Shown here one piece after another: positions 1 through 12,204 of a stretch of DNA of 64,000 nucleotides (position 1 is the stretch's first letter; the number at the start of each line of letters is the position of its first letter). The notes under the pieces were generated by a model. That model saw only the letters and a list, made by a program, of their open reading frames with translations, did no database searches and was not told the DNA's origin. The position numbers were made by a program, and so were the translations under genes. Source of the stretch: Struthio camelus (Eukaryota > Chordata > Aves > Struthioniformes > Struthionidae); assembly GCF_040807025.1 (NCBI RefSeq), contig NC_090956.1:6188517-6252516 (forward strand), given 5' to 3'.

Positions 1-3000
1 TTGAAGGCTCCAATTTTCTGCACAAAAGAAGGCACAACATGTTGCAGTTTTATCAGTTTCCACAGCAACCATGTTGTGTTCATCAACCTCCAACTTCTGG
101 AGTCATGTGATTTCATGAGACACCGCTTTCACTAACAGAATAAAATATTCAGATTTCAGCTCTCAAGTTTGCAGAGGAAACTTTGACAGTACTGAAAAAA
201 AAAAATACAACTACATGCAGAAAACATCCAGAACCAACTATCTTTCGGACCTCCTTGATTTTTAGATACATCTAGCGCACAACAGGAAGAAAGGGGGGCT
301 TGATCCATCATTTTAAGATTTGGTATCACACTGGTCTCATGTCCCTCAAGAGAATGCTCTCTACCTATGCGTGGAAAATAAACGCCCTATCAGAGATTCA
401 ACATGCTGCTGTGGGTGCCATTGCCTCAGGGGTCAGAGCAGGCTCCTGTCCAGAGTACGCCACTGACCTGAATGCCCCATCTGACCTAACCAGTGTAAAC
501 GCACCCAGGAGATACTGCCGCCATGACTTTTCCTGGTAGCTACTCCACTGCATCAACAACAGTCATTAAATAAAAAGCTTTCCTAAGAAAGCCTTGAAGG
601 GACATGGCCCCAGTAAAAGCCAAGCATCAATACAAATCCAAAGGAATGGTTATTTTAATCGAACGATACCCGAGATCAAGGATGCTTTAGTAATGTTTGG
701 ACTGTGTGTTGAGTCAAGATCTCTTTTCCCGGCTTAACGTCTTTTATGTTTCATCCCTAATAACTCTTGATCACCAATGACAAGTGGGAAATCATTGTTA
801 CAAAGGGAGTGAAGAACACCATTTCTGGATGGTGCAGCAGTTTTGGGGTTTTTGGTTTTTTTGCTTTTTGTTTTGTTTTTACTTCTCATCTTTTCAGTGC
901 ATCTGTGCCTCCATTTCCCTGCCCGGCAAACAAACGTGAAGCTCTTCTCACGCTCCTCACCAGGTGGTCCCAAGGTTTAACAGGTCTGAGAGTCCTAAAG
1001 CCCCCTGGGACCATGGAGCAGGCACAGGCAGGCAGGGAAGGATAATGCATTAGAGTGAGGAGCAGCTACCTGATGTTTTGGGAGAGAATCCACGTTTGCT
1101 GTTTTACACAGTCTCTCTCTGCAAGGTTTAACCTCAAAAGTCATATAAAGCAGTGGACACTCTGCAACCCCCCTCTCCCCTCCAGGCATAGTCCAGCACC
1201 TGGTTACAAGCATAGAAAAGCAGATACAGATACAAAACAAGAGTCACCCTTTCTGCAGACATCCCTGTTCTGTGTAACGACCTCAAAACAAGCCCTACAA
1301 GCATCAGTTGTGAAAACAAAACCTGTAAGCAGTCCTGAAAGGAGGCTTTTCAAAGTAAGAACTGGATCTCTCTTTCCCTCCAAACGCAGACATTGTTCCC
1401 CAGCCAGTTCACATGCAGCTCTTGAACAGCATCAGCCCCATGCCGTACAGGGATGCAAACAAGCTGAGAGTCCAGATATGCACAAGGTACTGAGCAGAAG
1501 GAGATCTGCTCAGTACCTCTGAAGCTCACAGAGGCCTTAATTTAAGAGACTTGTCCAAGCGACGCTGAGATTAAACCTCAGGAATGCAAGATTTTAGCAA
1601 TCAAAGTCCTGGTTTCAAATGCTGGACCAAAAACATTAGATCAGAATTTGCTAATAAACAGAAGAACAATACTGGATACCATCAGATATCAAAGCATTAG
1701 CTCAGTTTGTCCCAAAAGACCTAAAACGCAGAACTGAAGGTTTGGGGTTTTTCCACCCTGGTGTGTTTGTTTACGTTTAGGAGGGAGAGCAAGCCAGAAA
1801 TTCAGTGTAGCTGGTGACCTAACGCATGGCCTTGCGCTGCAACTCCAAATATCGTGTTTTGTGGATTCAAGCTTCTAATCTACGTGTCAAGAGGAGCTGG
1901 AAGAACTGCAGACATAACACATTGCGGAGCAAGAGGCAGGTATTACTCAGCAGTAATTCTCCACGTTTCATTAGTTAAGACTGAGGACAGATCCGAGAAG
2001 AACCATGCAGAACAACGAGCAAAGAGTTAAAGAAGGGGCAAAGGATATATGTGCGTCAGCGCTTAAGGCCAAGCATATCAGCCCAACGACAGCAGATAAT
2101 GGAGCGACGCTGCCAAGTCTACTGCTTGGCAGGTTTCTGGTTTTGTGTTTTGCCTGAATCTGTTCTCGCTTTTAAGACTATTAGCTGTTCAAGGCAGGGA
2201 CTGCTTCCTATTCTGGATGAATGCAGTGCCCGCTGTGCGTATAACCCCCAGCACAATGGGTCTCCAATGCTGTTTGGGACCTTTAGGGTGGCTGGAATGC
2301 AGTAATTCTGGAAAGCAGCAAAGAGCATCTCTTTTTGCCTTCTCTGTACCCAGCAGCTTCCACAGCTTCAGGCACTGCAGCAGCCTGCCCACGTTTCCGC
2401 AAGGCTGTCCCACTCCAGCGTGGACAGATCACCCCCTCAGCAGTGACGGAAGCAACCAAGGCGTCGTGTGTGGCACGGGCAACGCACACGCATTCCTTCG
2501 GGTAAAGAGAAGGACGGTCTTCGTCAAAGCCACCACGATAACGTCGCTTTACTGAGCGCACCCCAAGGGCTCAAGCCTGCTTTCCAGGACACAGCACACA
2601 GGCCTGCCAGAGCGTTCTGCTTTTCCGACACACACAGCGGCGATCAGTAGAGAATCAAAATGACTCCGCTTGTATTAACTCTACCAGTGCCAGAGGGGAA
2701 CTCTGGAAAAGAACAACAGTGCAACCTAATTTCCCCTCATGAGGTGTCTTCTGCAAAAAGAAGTTACTCGGAGAGTTACTCTATTGATTATGACACATCC
2801 TCTTCCCAAGGGCTTCATAAAAGATACCAGACTGAGAGCGCAAATTAGAGGTTTCTGCACATCAGAGGGAACGCACTTTCATCCTCTCCTTGCTAGAATC
2901 AGAAGGAAGAGCCTCCACTGAGGAGCAAAGCACTTACATTCAAGTTTAGCTCAAAGACATCAGCCAGTAAGGATGCACACTAGGGTCCACTACAAAGCTG

Positions 3001-4850
3001 TTTCTGCAACACGGCACTAGCAAACTGGAAAATAAGCTGAGTGCTAAAATAACCCTATGGAGCCCCCTGTTACATGATGATCGCCAGCCTGAACCTGGCC
3101 TGGGTGCGAACCCATGACTCGCTCTCCCCATCCCGAGCCTAGTAAAGACAGTGATGTCCAACATCACGGGTCCAATCCCACGACAAGTTGCCACATCAAA
3201 TCACTGAGGTCCTAGACCAGTCAAGATCTAATTTAAAGCCAGAAAGGAGGAACATGCCCCTGTTGCTCTTACTGCGAAAGCTATTGCAGATCCAGCTCCT
3301 CCAGGATGGAGGAACCTTACATGCTCTCCAGAGCCACTCTGTAACTGTTCTGGGAGCAAACAACATGCATCAGCTTAACTCCTGTCTCTTTCTTGCTTTC
3401 CTCTCTAAAGTGGATCTGTGCAGTGACTGCATTCCCTCACAGCTACGCTTGGCAAAAGAACGTAACTGCAGCTCTACCCACTCCCTCACAAGAGTGGAAA
3501 AGTCTGCTCTTTGTCACAGAAAACAAAGCAACTTACCTATGGGTTTGTACCAGGAACACTGGACAATAGTCCCTCTCTGTTAACAGAGATGGTTTTCAAA
3601 TGGACCGTCTCCCAAGACTACTTTGCAGCTTCCATCTCTTCTTGTTTTGCATTTTCCCAGGTTTCCCCTTCTCCCACTCCTCCTGATCCCCCTTGCAGGG
3701 AAGCACAAGGCACAGATCAGGCACTAAGCACCAGATCCCTCCTCCAGAGCCTGTTCGTTCAACGCATGAGAAACACAGGATTTCAGATAGCTTGCTTTAG
3801 CTTTGTCTGCTTCTGAAGGGATCAAGGGGAAAAGAGACGGAATGAAAACTTTTAAAACATACACAAAAAAGAAATACAAATTGATGCTTTCCCCTGTAGC
3901 AATTTCTCTCACCAGCAATCACTTGAACCATTTAGCTTTCTTACTCATATACAGTGGTATGCACCTGTTATTGGTTAGGCTTAGGGAATAACAAGGCTCC
4001 AGAGGAGTGAAACGAAGTCATCGACTCTCTCTAGGTGCGGGGGAACAAGCAGCAGGCTCCCATCACCCCAACCGGATGGAGACTGTACCAATAACCAGAA
4101 AAGAATTTCATGCCAAGCAAACGTGAAATGTTCGGTCGTCATTCAATAAGCTGCTTCTCCCTAACTTTCTAAAATCTGGTGTCTTGCATAGACTAGAGAA
4201 GTTTTCAGCCGTGTAATTACATCAACAGTTACGTTAGTATAAACACTCAGCGTAAGCAAAAAACAGGGGCTTGCATTGTGTGTTTTACCCCAACTTAACG
4301 TATACATACTACGGATTAGCAACAGGAAGTTTTAACCTATGCAGCTATCCCAGTACCTTCCCTCTCATCGCTGTCACAAAGCCTAGCTTGTACCAGCTTG
4401 GCAGCACCAGCCTCCTCTTCTCTAACATTCACACTTGCAAGTAGTCTGAATAACTGTGTTTCTAAGTTTTCCATTAGGAAACTCCCAAAATGTGTGTTCT
4501 GTTCAGTCATTATGTTTGTCGCAGGCTGCAAGCACACCCACCATCCCTGGCCTTACAAACACAGGAAGAGTCTCAGCAAGCCTCGGTGCCTAGGATGGGG
4601 CCAAGAAAAACCTGGAACATTTGTTGCGTGTCAACACCAGCTCTCCAAACGAGCTCGAAATCAGAGCCCTGTAACTCACGCCGTCTGTGTTTACCTTGGA
4701 AATACCTTATTTAAGTGTCATTTTCTACTGTTTACAGTTCAGCTCCGTACTGAAGTTTCGTCAACGTGGTTCAAATTGAATTAATTACCTGCCTTTACTA
4801 AGCCACGCTCAGTCGTCTGTTAAAAGCCACCTTTCCCATCGGGGATGGGA
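1..4850. other. Gene-free flank
   Basis: No exon with a recognisable protein and matching splice sites was seen on either strand. The open frames here are short, overlap on both strands and resemble no family I know. If the CpG island to the right starts a minus-strand gene, this stretch would be part of that gene's first intron. Confidence 0.5.
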
Positions 4851-5039
4851 ACGTTTCCTCAAGGACAGGGTTTTGCTCCCGCGACTGCGCGGCCCTGAGA
4901 AGGTCCCGAGCCCGGACACGGCGCCGACCTCAGCCTAACACGCACGAGAAACCTCACAGGTGCCTGACCAGCTGTTTTTACACCACAAGCCTTGCAGGAG
5001 AAGTTAGGGGGAGAAAGAAAACGAAACGTCTCAAGAGTT

Positions 5040-6060
5040 CAAACAAGGAGAACCCCCGACCCACCCGCCGCCCCAGGGCGAGCAGGCGCCCCACGGCCTC
5101 TCGGCCACCTCCGCGCGCGAGGAAGACCCCGGCGGGGAAGGGAAGCGCGGGCGAGTTGCAAAACCCATTGCACAACGCAGCCAAGCGAAGGCGGTTATCC
5201 CGCGGCCGTTGACGAGGCGCCTCCCGACGCGCCGCGGAGAGGCCGGAGCGGTGGGGCCGGCCGCCGCGGTGATGGGCGTACCTGGCGCAGGGCTCCTCGG
5301 CGGGCACCAGGATCCGCCGCGTCCTGCCGCCGGCCCGGGGAGCAGCGCGGGTGCTGGAGGACAAGGAATAAAACGCGCGTTATCGCCTGCAACGCCGCGG
5401 GGAAAGGACCCCTCCGGCTCCAGCTGCGGCTCCAAACTTGAGCGCGCCCCGGGCTCGCCCCGGCCCCTCTCGCCGCGGGGCTGCGAGCGCAGGCGGCGCC
5501 CGCCCGCCCGCCACCACCACCACCGCCGCCGCCGCCGCCTCAGCGAGCCCCGGGCCGGCTCCCCGCGCTGCCCCCGGGGCGAGGCCGCGCCGCGCTCACC
5601 TCCCGTCGGGGCAGCGGCGCCGGCGGCAGCCCCGGTGTCGCCTTCGCCCTCCGCCTGCCGCCGCCCGGCCCCGTCCCGCCGCTACCCGGACGCCGCCGCC
5701 GCCTCTCGCGAGACGCCGGGCGCGGGGGGTCCCCGTGGGGCCGCGGCGCAGGCGCCGCTCCGCCCGCCGGCGGGAGGGGAGGGGAGGGGAGGGGAGGGGA
5801 GGGGAGGGAGGACCCGGCCCGGCCCGCCCTGCTCTGCCCTGCCGGCCCCGCCCGGCGCGCCCCGGCCCCGGCGGCCCCGCTGCCTGCGGGCGGCCCCGCG
5901 CGGCGGCTCCCCGCCTCGGCGCCGCGCGCCATTTCCTCAGCGGCCTCGCCGGGCCTCAGGGAGCGCGACGAGGCGGTGCGAGGAGGACTGGGCCTCCTCG
6001 CCGGGAGGGAAGCGGAGCTAACCGCAGGCAGCGCAGATAGCGCTGCTGCTTGGAAAGGCC
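5040..6060. promoter_or_regulatory. CpG island, probable promoter of a minus-strand gene running off the left edge
   Basis: The stretch is very GC-rich and dense in CpG, with runs of CGCC and GGCGC, and stands out from AT-rich flanks. On the minus strand it holds two good splice donors: GACGGGAG followed by gtgagc near 5596-5603, and GCGCCAG followed by gtacgc near 5279-5285. No comparably good plus-strand donor was seen, so transcription probably runs leftward from here with a non-coding first exon. In human the gene next to EIF3B on this side is CHST12, in the same orientation as EIF3B, so CHST12 is the best candidate. Its single coding exon is not in the window, so the name is inference. 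Long open frames across the island are a by-product of GC-rich sequence. Confidence 0.6.
5771..5811 (+). repeat. GGGGA tandem run (G-quadruplex-capable)
   Basis: About seven tandem GGGGA units sit inside the CpG island. Each run of four G is separated by one A, a layout able to fold as a G-quadruplex on the plus strand. It lies just upstream of the proposed minus-strand donors, so it could be near a transcription start. Confidence 0.8.
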
Positions 6061-8412
6061 AGAAGTGCCTAGAGCCCCTTTCCTCAGTCACCAGAAGCGA
6101 TGAGGAGGAGGAAGAAAGCCCTGATCTGAGCAGGGGAAGGAGCGCCTTGCCTCCGCGGCGGCTCTGGGACCACATCGCACCCCTCGGCCGCGTGCAGCTC
6201 CCACCGCCGAAGGCTCCGTCCCCACCTTTTACGTAGACTCCACAGGGAGGTTTTGTAAGCAAGGGGATGAGGCAGCGCGCGACGCTCGCTCAAAGCGGCT
6301 CCAGCGCTCCTGGAAAATCCTCGAGCTCCGCGTGCTGCCGAACGCGCGACGCCCAGGAACGCAACGCGCTGGGGCTGGAGGCCCCAACCTCTGCCAGAAA
6401 CACGGCTGCTTTCACGGTGATGCAGCGCGAAGCTTTCTCCCATAACATTGTTTTCCCCTCCCCTACGGTCCTTCACTGCTTGTGAAGGACCTTCGCAGAG
6501 TCTGTGCTTGTTCTGTCTCTGTGTCCTTTTTTTAATACCTTTGTGTATGGGGAAGAGTTAACCCCAGAGAACAAGTTTTCGGAACCTTCCTGCTTCTGCA
6601 ACGGCACCTCTTCCTGTTTAACAAGGAACAGCAGTGCTGGCTTACGCCAAAATAGCCAGTAAGCTGAAATACAGCATACTTGTATTACATTCCACAGCAG
6701 GGGTTTAAGGCATTTTCTAAATATGAGTGATTTAGGCTTCCTCGTCCCCAGAATGAACTTATCCCTCATCTCCTTAACAGGTAGCAAAGCAAGAGGCACA
6801 GAGGGGTAGGGAACATGCAGTGTCACATGGCAAGTCAGAAACATGTAGGAGAACTCGTTTACAAGTATTGCAACTGTGACAAGAGTCTTGCTCCCTTTGA
6901 AAATGCACGAATGCACCGAGATTGTTATCTTAGATACTTCTGCAGGCAACCCGGGAGAGAAACCACTCCTGTTTGGGACCCAGAGTCAATACGCATTCAT
7001 TGGTATGACCAGGACCCACTTTAGTTGTAGCTTATTTAAAAAGCAGGGAAAGGAATGCCTTAAAAAAAAAAAAAGTCCCTAAAGGACAAGGCTGCTGGCT
7101 CGAGTCTTTTTTTGTTTGTTTTCTCCAAAAAAAGAAAAACATATGCCTTCCATTCACTTCCAGGCTAGTTCAGAACAGGATCCTCACCCATCACTACGCC
7201 TCTTCTCCCTGCTGCAGTCTGATCTGAAGTGCTCTTTACATGGAAAAGAGCTTATAGCAGGCTCTGGCTGCTCTCACAGCCAAACGGCTGCTCACCCAAA
7301 CGGCATCCCAGACCTGCGTTACACCTCTCAGCTTCACAGCAACAGACATAAACAGTGGGAAAGAATGGGGAAGGTATTTCTAGGACGTTCACGTTTGGCT
7401 CTAATAATCAGTGAGCCTTTTGAATGCATAGGTGGCATCCACACATTTGCGCTGGGAAGAAGGCAGTTTGGACTCTATGCTGACATCTGGGAGGACAACA
7501 CTGCTAGGAAAATGAGGTTTTCCTCCTCTCTTGGACGTTGTTAACACCCTGTGTGTCTTAAACTGAAACTAACAGCTCGAGCACAGTACAGAGGAAAAAT
7601 ACGTGTGGTACGGATATGGAAGACAACGTCTACAAGGTATAAGAAGCCTCCCCCCTCTGCTCACCTTCCCCTCTGCTTTCAGCATCACAGCACAGAAGCT
7701 AAAAAACACTCCCCTGCACTCACTTCCCAGCTTCCAACACCTCCAAATTACCCTCCCTTGGGGCTCACAGAGAATCCTGCTCCCCCTGGTGACTTGTATT
7801 TTGTTTTCGGCTGGTTCCTCAAGCCTATGGCTAACTGCTGCTTCTGCCGGCTGCTGGCACCATCTGCAGGCCCTAAACATGAAGGAAGATGAAGTACCGG
7901 ATTAAGTTTCTCACAGCGACAAAAGCATTTTATCTGACTGCCCTAGTGTAAAGTAAACACCTCGGTTTGGGTCTCCTTGCTAGTCAGAATGGGAAAGAGA
8001 CAGATAGCTTGGCACTGCAGAAACATGAGTTTTGCAAAGGTGCTGGATCTGCCTTTAAAAGAATCCAAGGGCATTTGAGATGTTCTGATCATCATTCAAC
8101 TCCACTGTGGAAGCAATATATCATCAATCAATTCCATTCAGCAGAAGTAGTATACTGTCACATAGCTAATTCAGATTAAACCTCGTGCTTTGTGTATGTG
8201 CATTAGACTGGGATTATCAACACCTCTGAAAATGCTACGTTCTCTTCCTAAGAAGTTATTTTTGGCTAAGAGGGAGATGGAGGGTAACTAATTTTGAAAT
8301 GTTGCTACCGTCATGCGTTGGAAAGAAAGGCTTAACACTTGGCTGTAAGAGGCATACTCATGTGATCCCTTTCTCAAGTGGGCCGTTTGCGTTGCATTTA
8401 CAGCTCTTAGGT
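6061..8412. other. Stretch without a recognised gene
   Basis: GC content falls away from the CpG island. Short open frames occur on both strands, for example 7116-7544 plus and 6473-6949 minus, but none has recognisable protein sequence or clean flanking splice sites. A poly-A run is seen near 7063-7073. Confidence 0.4.
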
Positions 8413-8486
8413 TCAGATTGCAACAGAGCAAGTGCTGAAGAATTTAGTAGTACCTCCTGAGCCAGCCCCATATCTCATGTGCTCAC

Positions 8487-8627
8487 CTTTGACTTGCTTC
8501 TGTAGGACCTGTCTTTTGGTGTGATCGGCATTGCTTTGCTGAACAGTGCTTGCAGGAGTATTGTCTATTAGCAGCACCTGTCGTGGATTCCCCTCTTTAT
8601 CAAAGAGAGAGATAACTTCATTATAAA
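8487..8627 (-). CDS. Exon-like segment, unassigned, possible 3' exon of the KIF19-like locus
   Basis: On the minus strand a ctctcacag acceptor precedes an open 141-base segment that ends AAAG before gtgagc. It enters with two bases of a codon and leaves with one, encoding about 47 residues that include YNEVISLFDKEGNPRQ and LLIDNTPAS. The polar, well-mixed composition and strong splice sites look like real coding sequence. I do not recognise the family. Its entry phase fits the exon-like segments at 9034-9102 and 9213-9468, so all may belong to one transcript. If the donor is not used, the frame runs on to a stop near 8413. Confidence 0.4.
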
Positions 8628-9033
8628 CTGTGAGAGCAGAACATAGTTTAAAAAAAAAAATCTTGCAACACATGAGTCACTAATAGCTAGGGAAAATAAA
8701 TTGTAGGGTTGTAAATCAAGTTACCAATACTGATCTTTTTTAAAACAAACTTCTAAGAAAAATTGATTAGCACCAGTAAACATCCCTTGCCAGAATGGGG
8801 AAGGATTCCAGCTTCAGTTTAATAAGGTTTGGGCACCCGCTTTTCCTAACCTCATCCTGGCATTCTCTATCTGCATAGGGGCAAAACAACTGAGGCTGAC
8901 AGATAGTTGGTTCAGCCTGTCATGTCACGGCCCCTTACTGAGGCTGATTTTGTATGTCAAACAGTCTGAATGACTAGACTAAGATCAGCAGCTTGTGTTA
9001 CATGTGAATCCACCTGAACACTAATTCTTACAC

Positions 9034-9102
9034 CTGTGTTTGGGTCATCCTGTTTAGGCAGGAAGTCAATGACATCATAGAAGAAATTTAACTTATTTCC
9101 TC
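9034..9102 (-). CDS. Exon-like segment, unassigned (23 codons)
   Basis: An actgcag acceptor opens a 69-base segment ending AACACAG before gtgtaag. In the phase required by both neighbours it is open and encodes a peptide containing NKLNFFYDVIDFLPK. The other two frames hit a stop within the first few codons. It is short enough to be chance; the support is phase agreement with the flanking segments. Confidence 0.25.
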
Positions 9103-9212
9103 CTGCAGTTGGTACCATGTCTCTCTTATCCTGTTCTGAAAACCACCCTATCTCCATTGGGTCTTGCCTTCTGCTCAGCCCATTCCCATTAGAAAGAAAT
9201 ACAAGGCTCTAC

Positions 9213-9468
9213 CATGTAGAAGTTTGGTTTGAGAGTGATATCTTTTCTTTCTGATGTTCCTTTCAGCAGACATCTCCCCATCTTTCAGCTTCTTCAGCAC
9301 TCTCCCGGCTGGGGGTTCTGACATGAAACTCCTGATACTTGCATTGTCTTTCATCTGAGACTCTGGAATGGATTTGGCCTCCCAGTTTGAGCACATCCTC
9401 CTCAGAGGAGGGGGCTGAGGGGAGTTTGGTTCCCAGGCCTCTGGGTTGGGCTCTGGAATACCAATTGA
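9213..9468 (-). CDS. Exon-like segment, unassigned, proline-rich then basic
   Basis: A cattgcag acceptor and a CTACATG/gtagag donor bound a 256-base segment that lies within a longer open minus-strand frame. It encodes a proline-rich stretch (NSPQPPPLRR) followed by a basic, charged stretch (KKLKDGEMSAERNIRKK). KIF19 tails carry proline-rich and basic low-complexity parts, so a tail exon of the KIF19-like locus is possible, but no residue-level homology is claimed. Entry phase 0 and exit phase 1 match the segments on either side. Confidence 0.3.
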
Positions 9469-9825
9469 CTGCAATGAGGGAAGTCCTTCAAGGTCTCCAG
9501 GCTTGGGAGAACAAGAGCAACATCCACAGCTGATTTTTTCCCATATAAGTCTAGATAGGTGGGGGAACACAGCCCAGGAGTCATCTTTCCTACAGCAGCA
9601 CCCATCGGTTTCAGCTAAAAATCAGAGCAATGGCAGCCTAAGACAACCCAGTATTTGCTTGTTATTTAAAGCTTTGAGACTTTTTCCTCTTCAAAGTATT
9701 TACAAACATTTGGAAGACATCATGTTTCACCTGGAATACTACTATAACTGCTTCTATGAATGGGGAAACCAAGGCAAAGCTTTTTGTCTGTGTATCTATA
9801 TTCAGCCATGCCTACAAGATAAGTC

Positions 9826-9908
9826 AGCAAGCAAGCTGCTGTAAGCAAGCAAGCTGCTGTAAGCAAGCAAGCTGCTGTAAGCAAGCAAGCTGCTGTAAGC
9901 AAGCAGCT
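9826..9908 (+). repeat. 18-bp tandem repeat, over four copies
   Basis: The unit AGCAAGCAAGCTGCTGTA repeats at an 18-base step at least four times with no visible divergence, followed by a partial copy. The unit length is a multiple of three, so it stays open on both strands. It lies between exon-like segments of the KIF19-like locus and is probably intronic. Confidence 0.9.
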
Positions 9909-10398
9909 GATGAGCCCCTGCCTCTCCTTCCTGTTCTGGGTTGCTAAGCGAAATCAGTGTCTATAAATCTTCAAATCAAGGCCCAGTGGATCAGCTAGGG
10001 GTGTAAAAGTAGCTGGTCATCTTGGACAGGTCCCCTCACACCAGAGCATATGTTGCAAGGTGCATCTGTTTGTTTACAACTCCTATCACTCCAGTATCAA
10101 CCCGTCAGTTTTTGTCTACCTGTGAAATAGGAAGGTGCTGCTGTCTCCCCTATGCACACTGGAGACTGGGTGGTCCCTGCAGAGGGAAAGTCCAGGCTGG
10201 AGGTGATAGCTCGGCCCTAGCCTCCTAAGTGAATCCCATGCCTTAAACACCAGGCCAGAGCTCCTGGAGTAGATTTTATTGGCTACCACCGTTTACCTTC
10301 CCATACGTACGCGTATGTGCTATGCATGTTCTGCCATCTCAAGAGGAAAGTGTTATCCATGACCAATGTGCCTTGAATTCATTTGCCACCACACTGAC

Positions 10399-10438
10399 CT
10401 GCTGAACTCGGTTTTTGGATGAACAAGAGAAAGTTGGG
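10399..10438 (-). CDS. Exon-like micro-segment, unassigned (40 bases)
   Basis: An actcatctcag acceptor and a CAGCAG/gtcagt donor bound 40 bases. In the phase left by the 10747-10889 segment it reads PTFSCSSKNRVQQ and ends in phase 0, which is the entry phase of the 9213-9468 segment. Only the phase chain supports it. Confidence 0.25.
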
Positions 10439-10746
10439 CTGAGATGAGTATCCAGACTCCCCTCTTTCCTACAGGGCGTAGTTTTAGATGATCTGTAACT
10501 GTCACTATGGAAAGAATATGCAAATACATTAATATGGGTGAAAACACGGGCCTTTTATCAACAGAGGGATGATCCCAGATCCCACAAGTACTCAGCACGG
10601 GTCTCTGGCTCTTTGAACTGCCTGTCAAATTGGTCTTGCAGTGCAGTTGCCATTAGCCAGAGTGCCCTAATACCACCTCTGCAATTAATTGCCAGGTTAC
10701 TGTGCTGTAAGAGAATAGATCTGATAACGAGCAAGATCCACATTAC

Positions 10747-10889
10747 CTGTCTGACTGCAGGATAATGGAAGGAATATCAAACTTCCCTCTCCAGGGAAGA
10801 TCTGTCATGTTCCCAGGTAGACCCTTTCTGACCTCATCTTTATTTAGATCCAGATGCTGAGTTATATCCAGAAAAGGGCTGTCTTGGGG
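10747..10889 (-). CDS. Exon-like segment, unassigned, acidic then hydrophobic
   Basis: A strong pyrimidine tract and ctgcag acceptor precede a 143-base segment ending GACAG before gtaatg. One frame is open throughout and includes PQDSPFLDITQHLDLNKDEV and LPWRGKFDIPSIILQ; the other two frames stop early. This looks like genuine coding sequence. I do not recognise it. Its position, strand and phase make it a candidate tail exon of the KIF19-like locus. Confidence 0.4.
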
Positions 10890-11981
10890 CTGCAGGAAGA
10901 GGGAAGAATTGCGGGATCCTGAACAGATTTTTCAAATTGCAAAATTCCCTCTTCTAAGTCCAAGCTCCCAGCCTCTGGTCACAAAGACACTCTTGCTCTT
11001 GATGCCGCAGGCTCTTTTCAGTAGTTTCAGCCGCATGCTACCAGCTCCCCTCTCGTGAAAGAGCACCCAAAGTAGTTTAATCTCTCGTATAACAACATGA
11101 CAAGCAGTAAGTTTATTATTCCAAGTGGAACCCAACTCTTTGTCCCATTCATTCAAGATAGTCAAAATAGACAAGAGAGACTGCTGCTTGGATTTCCTGC
11201 TCAGGACTCTGTGAGATTTTCCTGGCAGCCCCTTACAGTCGCAAAACACATGGAAGTTTTCACAGGCATCTTCTCTCTTCCTGCTGACAAGACCCAAGTC
11301 CCTCAATGCCCAATGTTGTGGGCAAGCAGATGCCTCCAAATAGGAGGACTTCCTTCAGCAATCACTTGGAGAGTTGCACATTTGGCCACATAACCCGTAA
11401 CTGGGTTGCAGTTTGCCACCAAGCTATGGTCACCTCTCTCAAATCCAAAGCAATGGTTGAGAGGATGAACATGCTGGCTTATGCAAAGCCCTGCACGGTT
11501 CCTTCTCTGTCTCTAAAAGCCTTAAGACTTCTCTGAATTGAAATGAAGGCATGAAGAGCAGAGCTCCACGGAGTCACTACGTTCGCAAAGGAAAACCCTG
11601 TGCAGCTCCTGATGGGCACTAAGACCCAGCCAGGCTTTGGGTCTGCATGAATCTATGGCCTTGTGGATTCTGTAACCCGAGGGCCTGCTCTGCCTCACCC
11701 TGAGCATGCTGGACCTCACTGAATGTAGCAGAAGCAGGCAGTTCAGTGTCCCCTCCTCCAGCTCAGAGGAGTGCAGGTGGTGCTACTTTGCCAGTGTCTC
11801 TGGGACAGGGACGTCCTGGGCTGGAGTGGAGATGGGGAGGAAGAGTTAAGGATCACTTCTAAAGAAGCCGTGCATTTGTGACTTTTGAAACAAGGTTTTC
11901 TGGCTAGGCTGTTCCCCAGCTTGGCACCAGAAAACAAAGCTCAGAGATAACGACAGAGCAGGAGCAAAGGTGCTGTTTTAC

Positions 11982-12204
11982 CTTTTAGCAGCGTCTGCTG
12001 CTGGTGAATAATTTTTTCACAGAACAACACGTGCTGCTGCAGCTGCTGTATCACAAAATCTTTCTGGCACGATAGATTCTCCTGGTACAGTATATTTGCC
12101 TGCAGCTCTGTGTTGCCAACCTCAAGCTCATGGGATCTACAAAGGAGTCTCGGCACCTCCCGATGATCCTCACTGGTGATTTGTCTGGGTAAAGTCATCT
12201 CCAT
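11982..12204 (-). pseudogene. KIF19-like coiled-coil exon (LCRSHELEV)
   Basis: The peptide TLPRQITSEDHREV followed by LLCRSHELEVGNTELQ matches the KIF19 stalk segment that reads TLPRRIGSEEQREV and LLCRVHELEVENTEMQ in human. It ends CTAAAAG before gtaaaa. Upstream, 12205-12292 also looks like coiled-coil coding (SELEQHLANAQRK) but in a different frame, so either the exon begins at the cccag near 12205 or an indel separates the two parts. Confidence 0.75.

Noticed and set aside
1055-1522. Plus-strand frame of 155 codons
   Set aside because: No recognisable protein, no splice context, and overlapping frames on the other strand.
5209-6262. Long open frames on both strands in the GC-rich island (up to 270 codons)
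   Set aside because: Arginine/proline/alanine-rich frames in all phases are expected from CpG-island composition, and no protein family is recognisable.
8487-8627. LLIDNTPAS considered as a Tigger/Jerky-type transposase fragment (LLLDNAP motif)
   Set aside because: Flanking residues do not match that transposase family, and the segment has exon-type borders.
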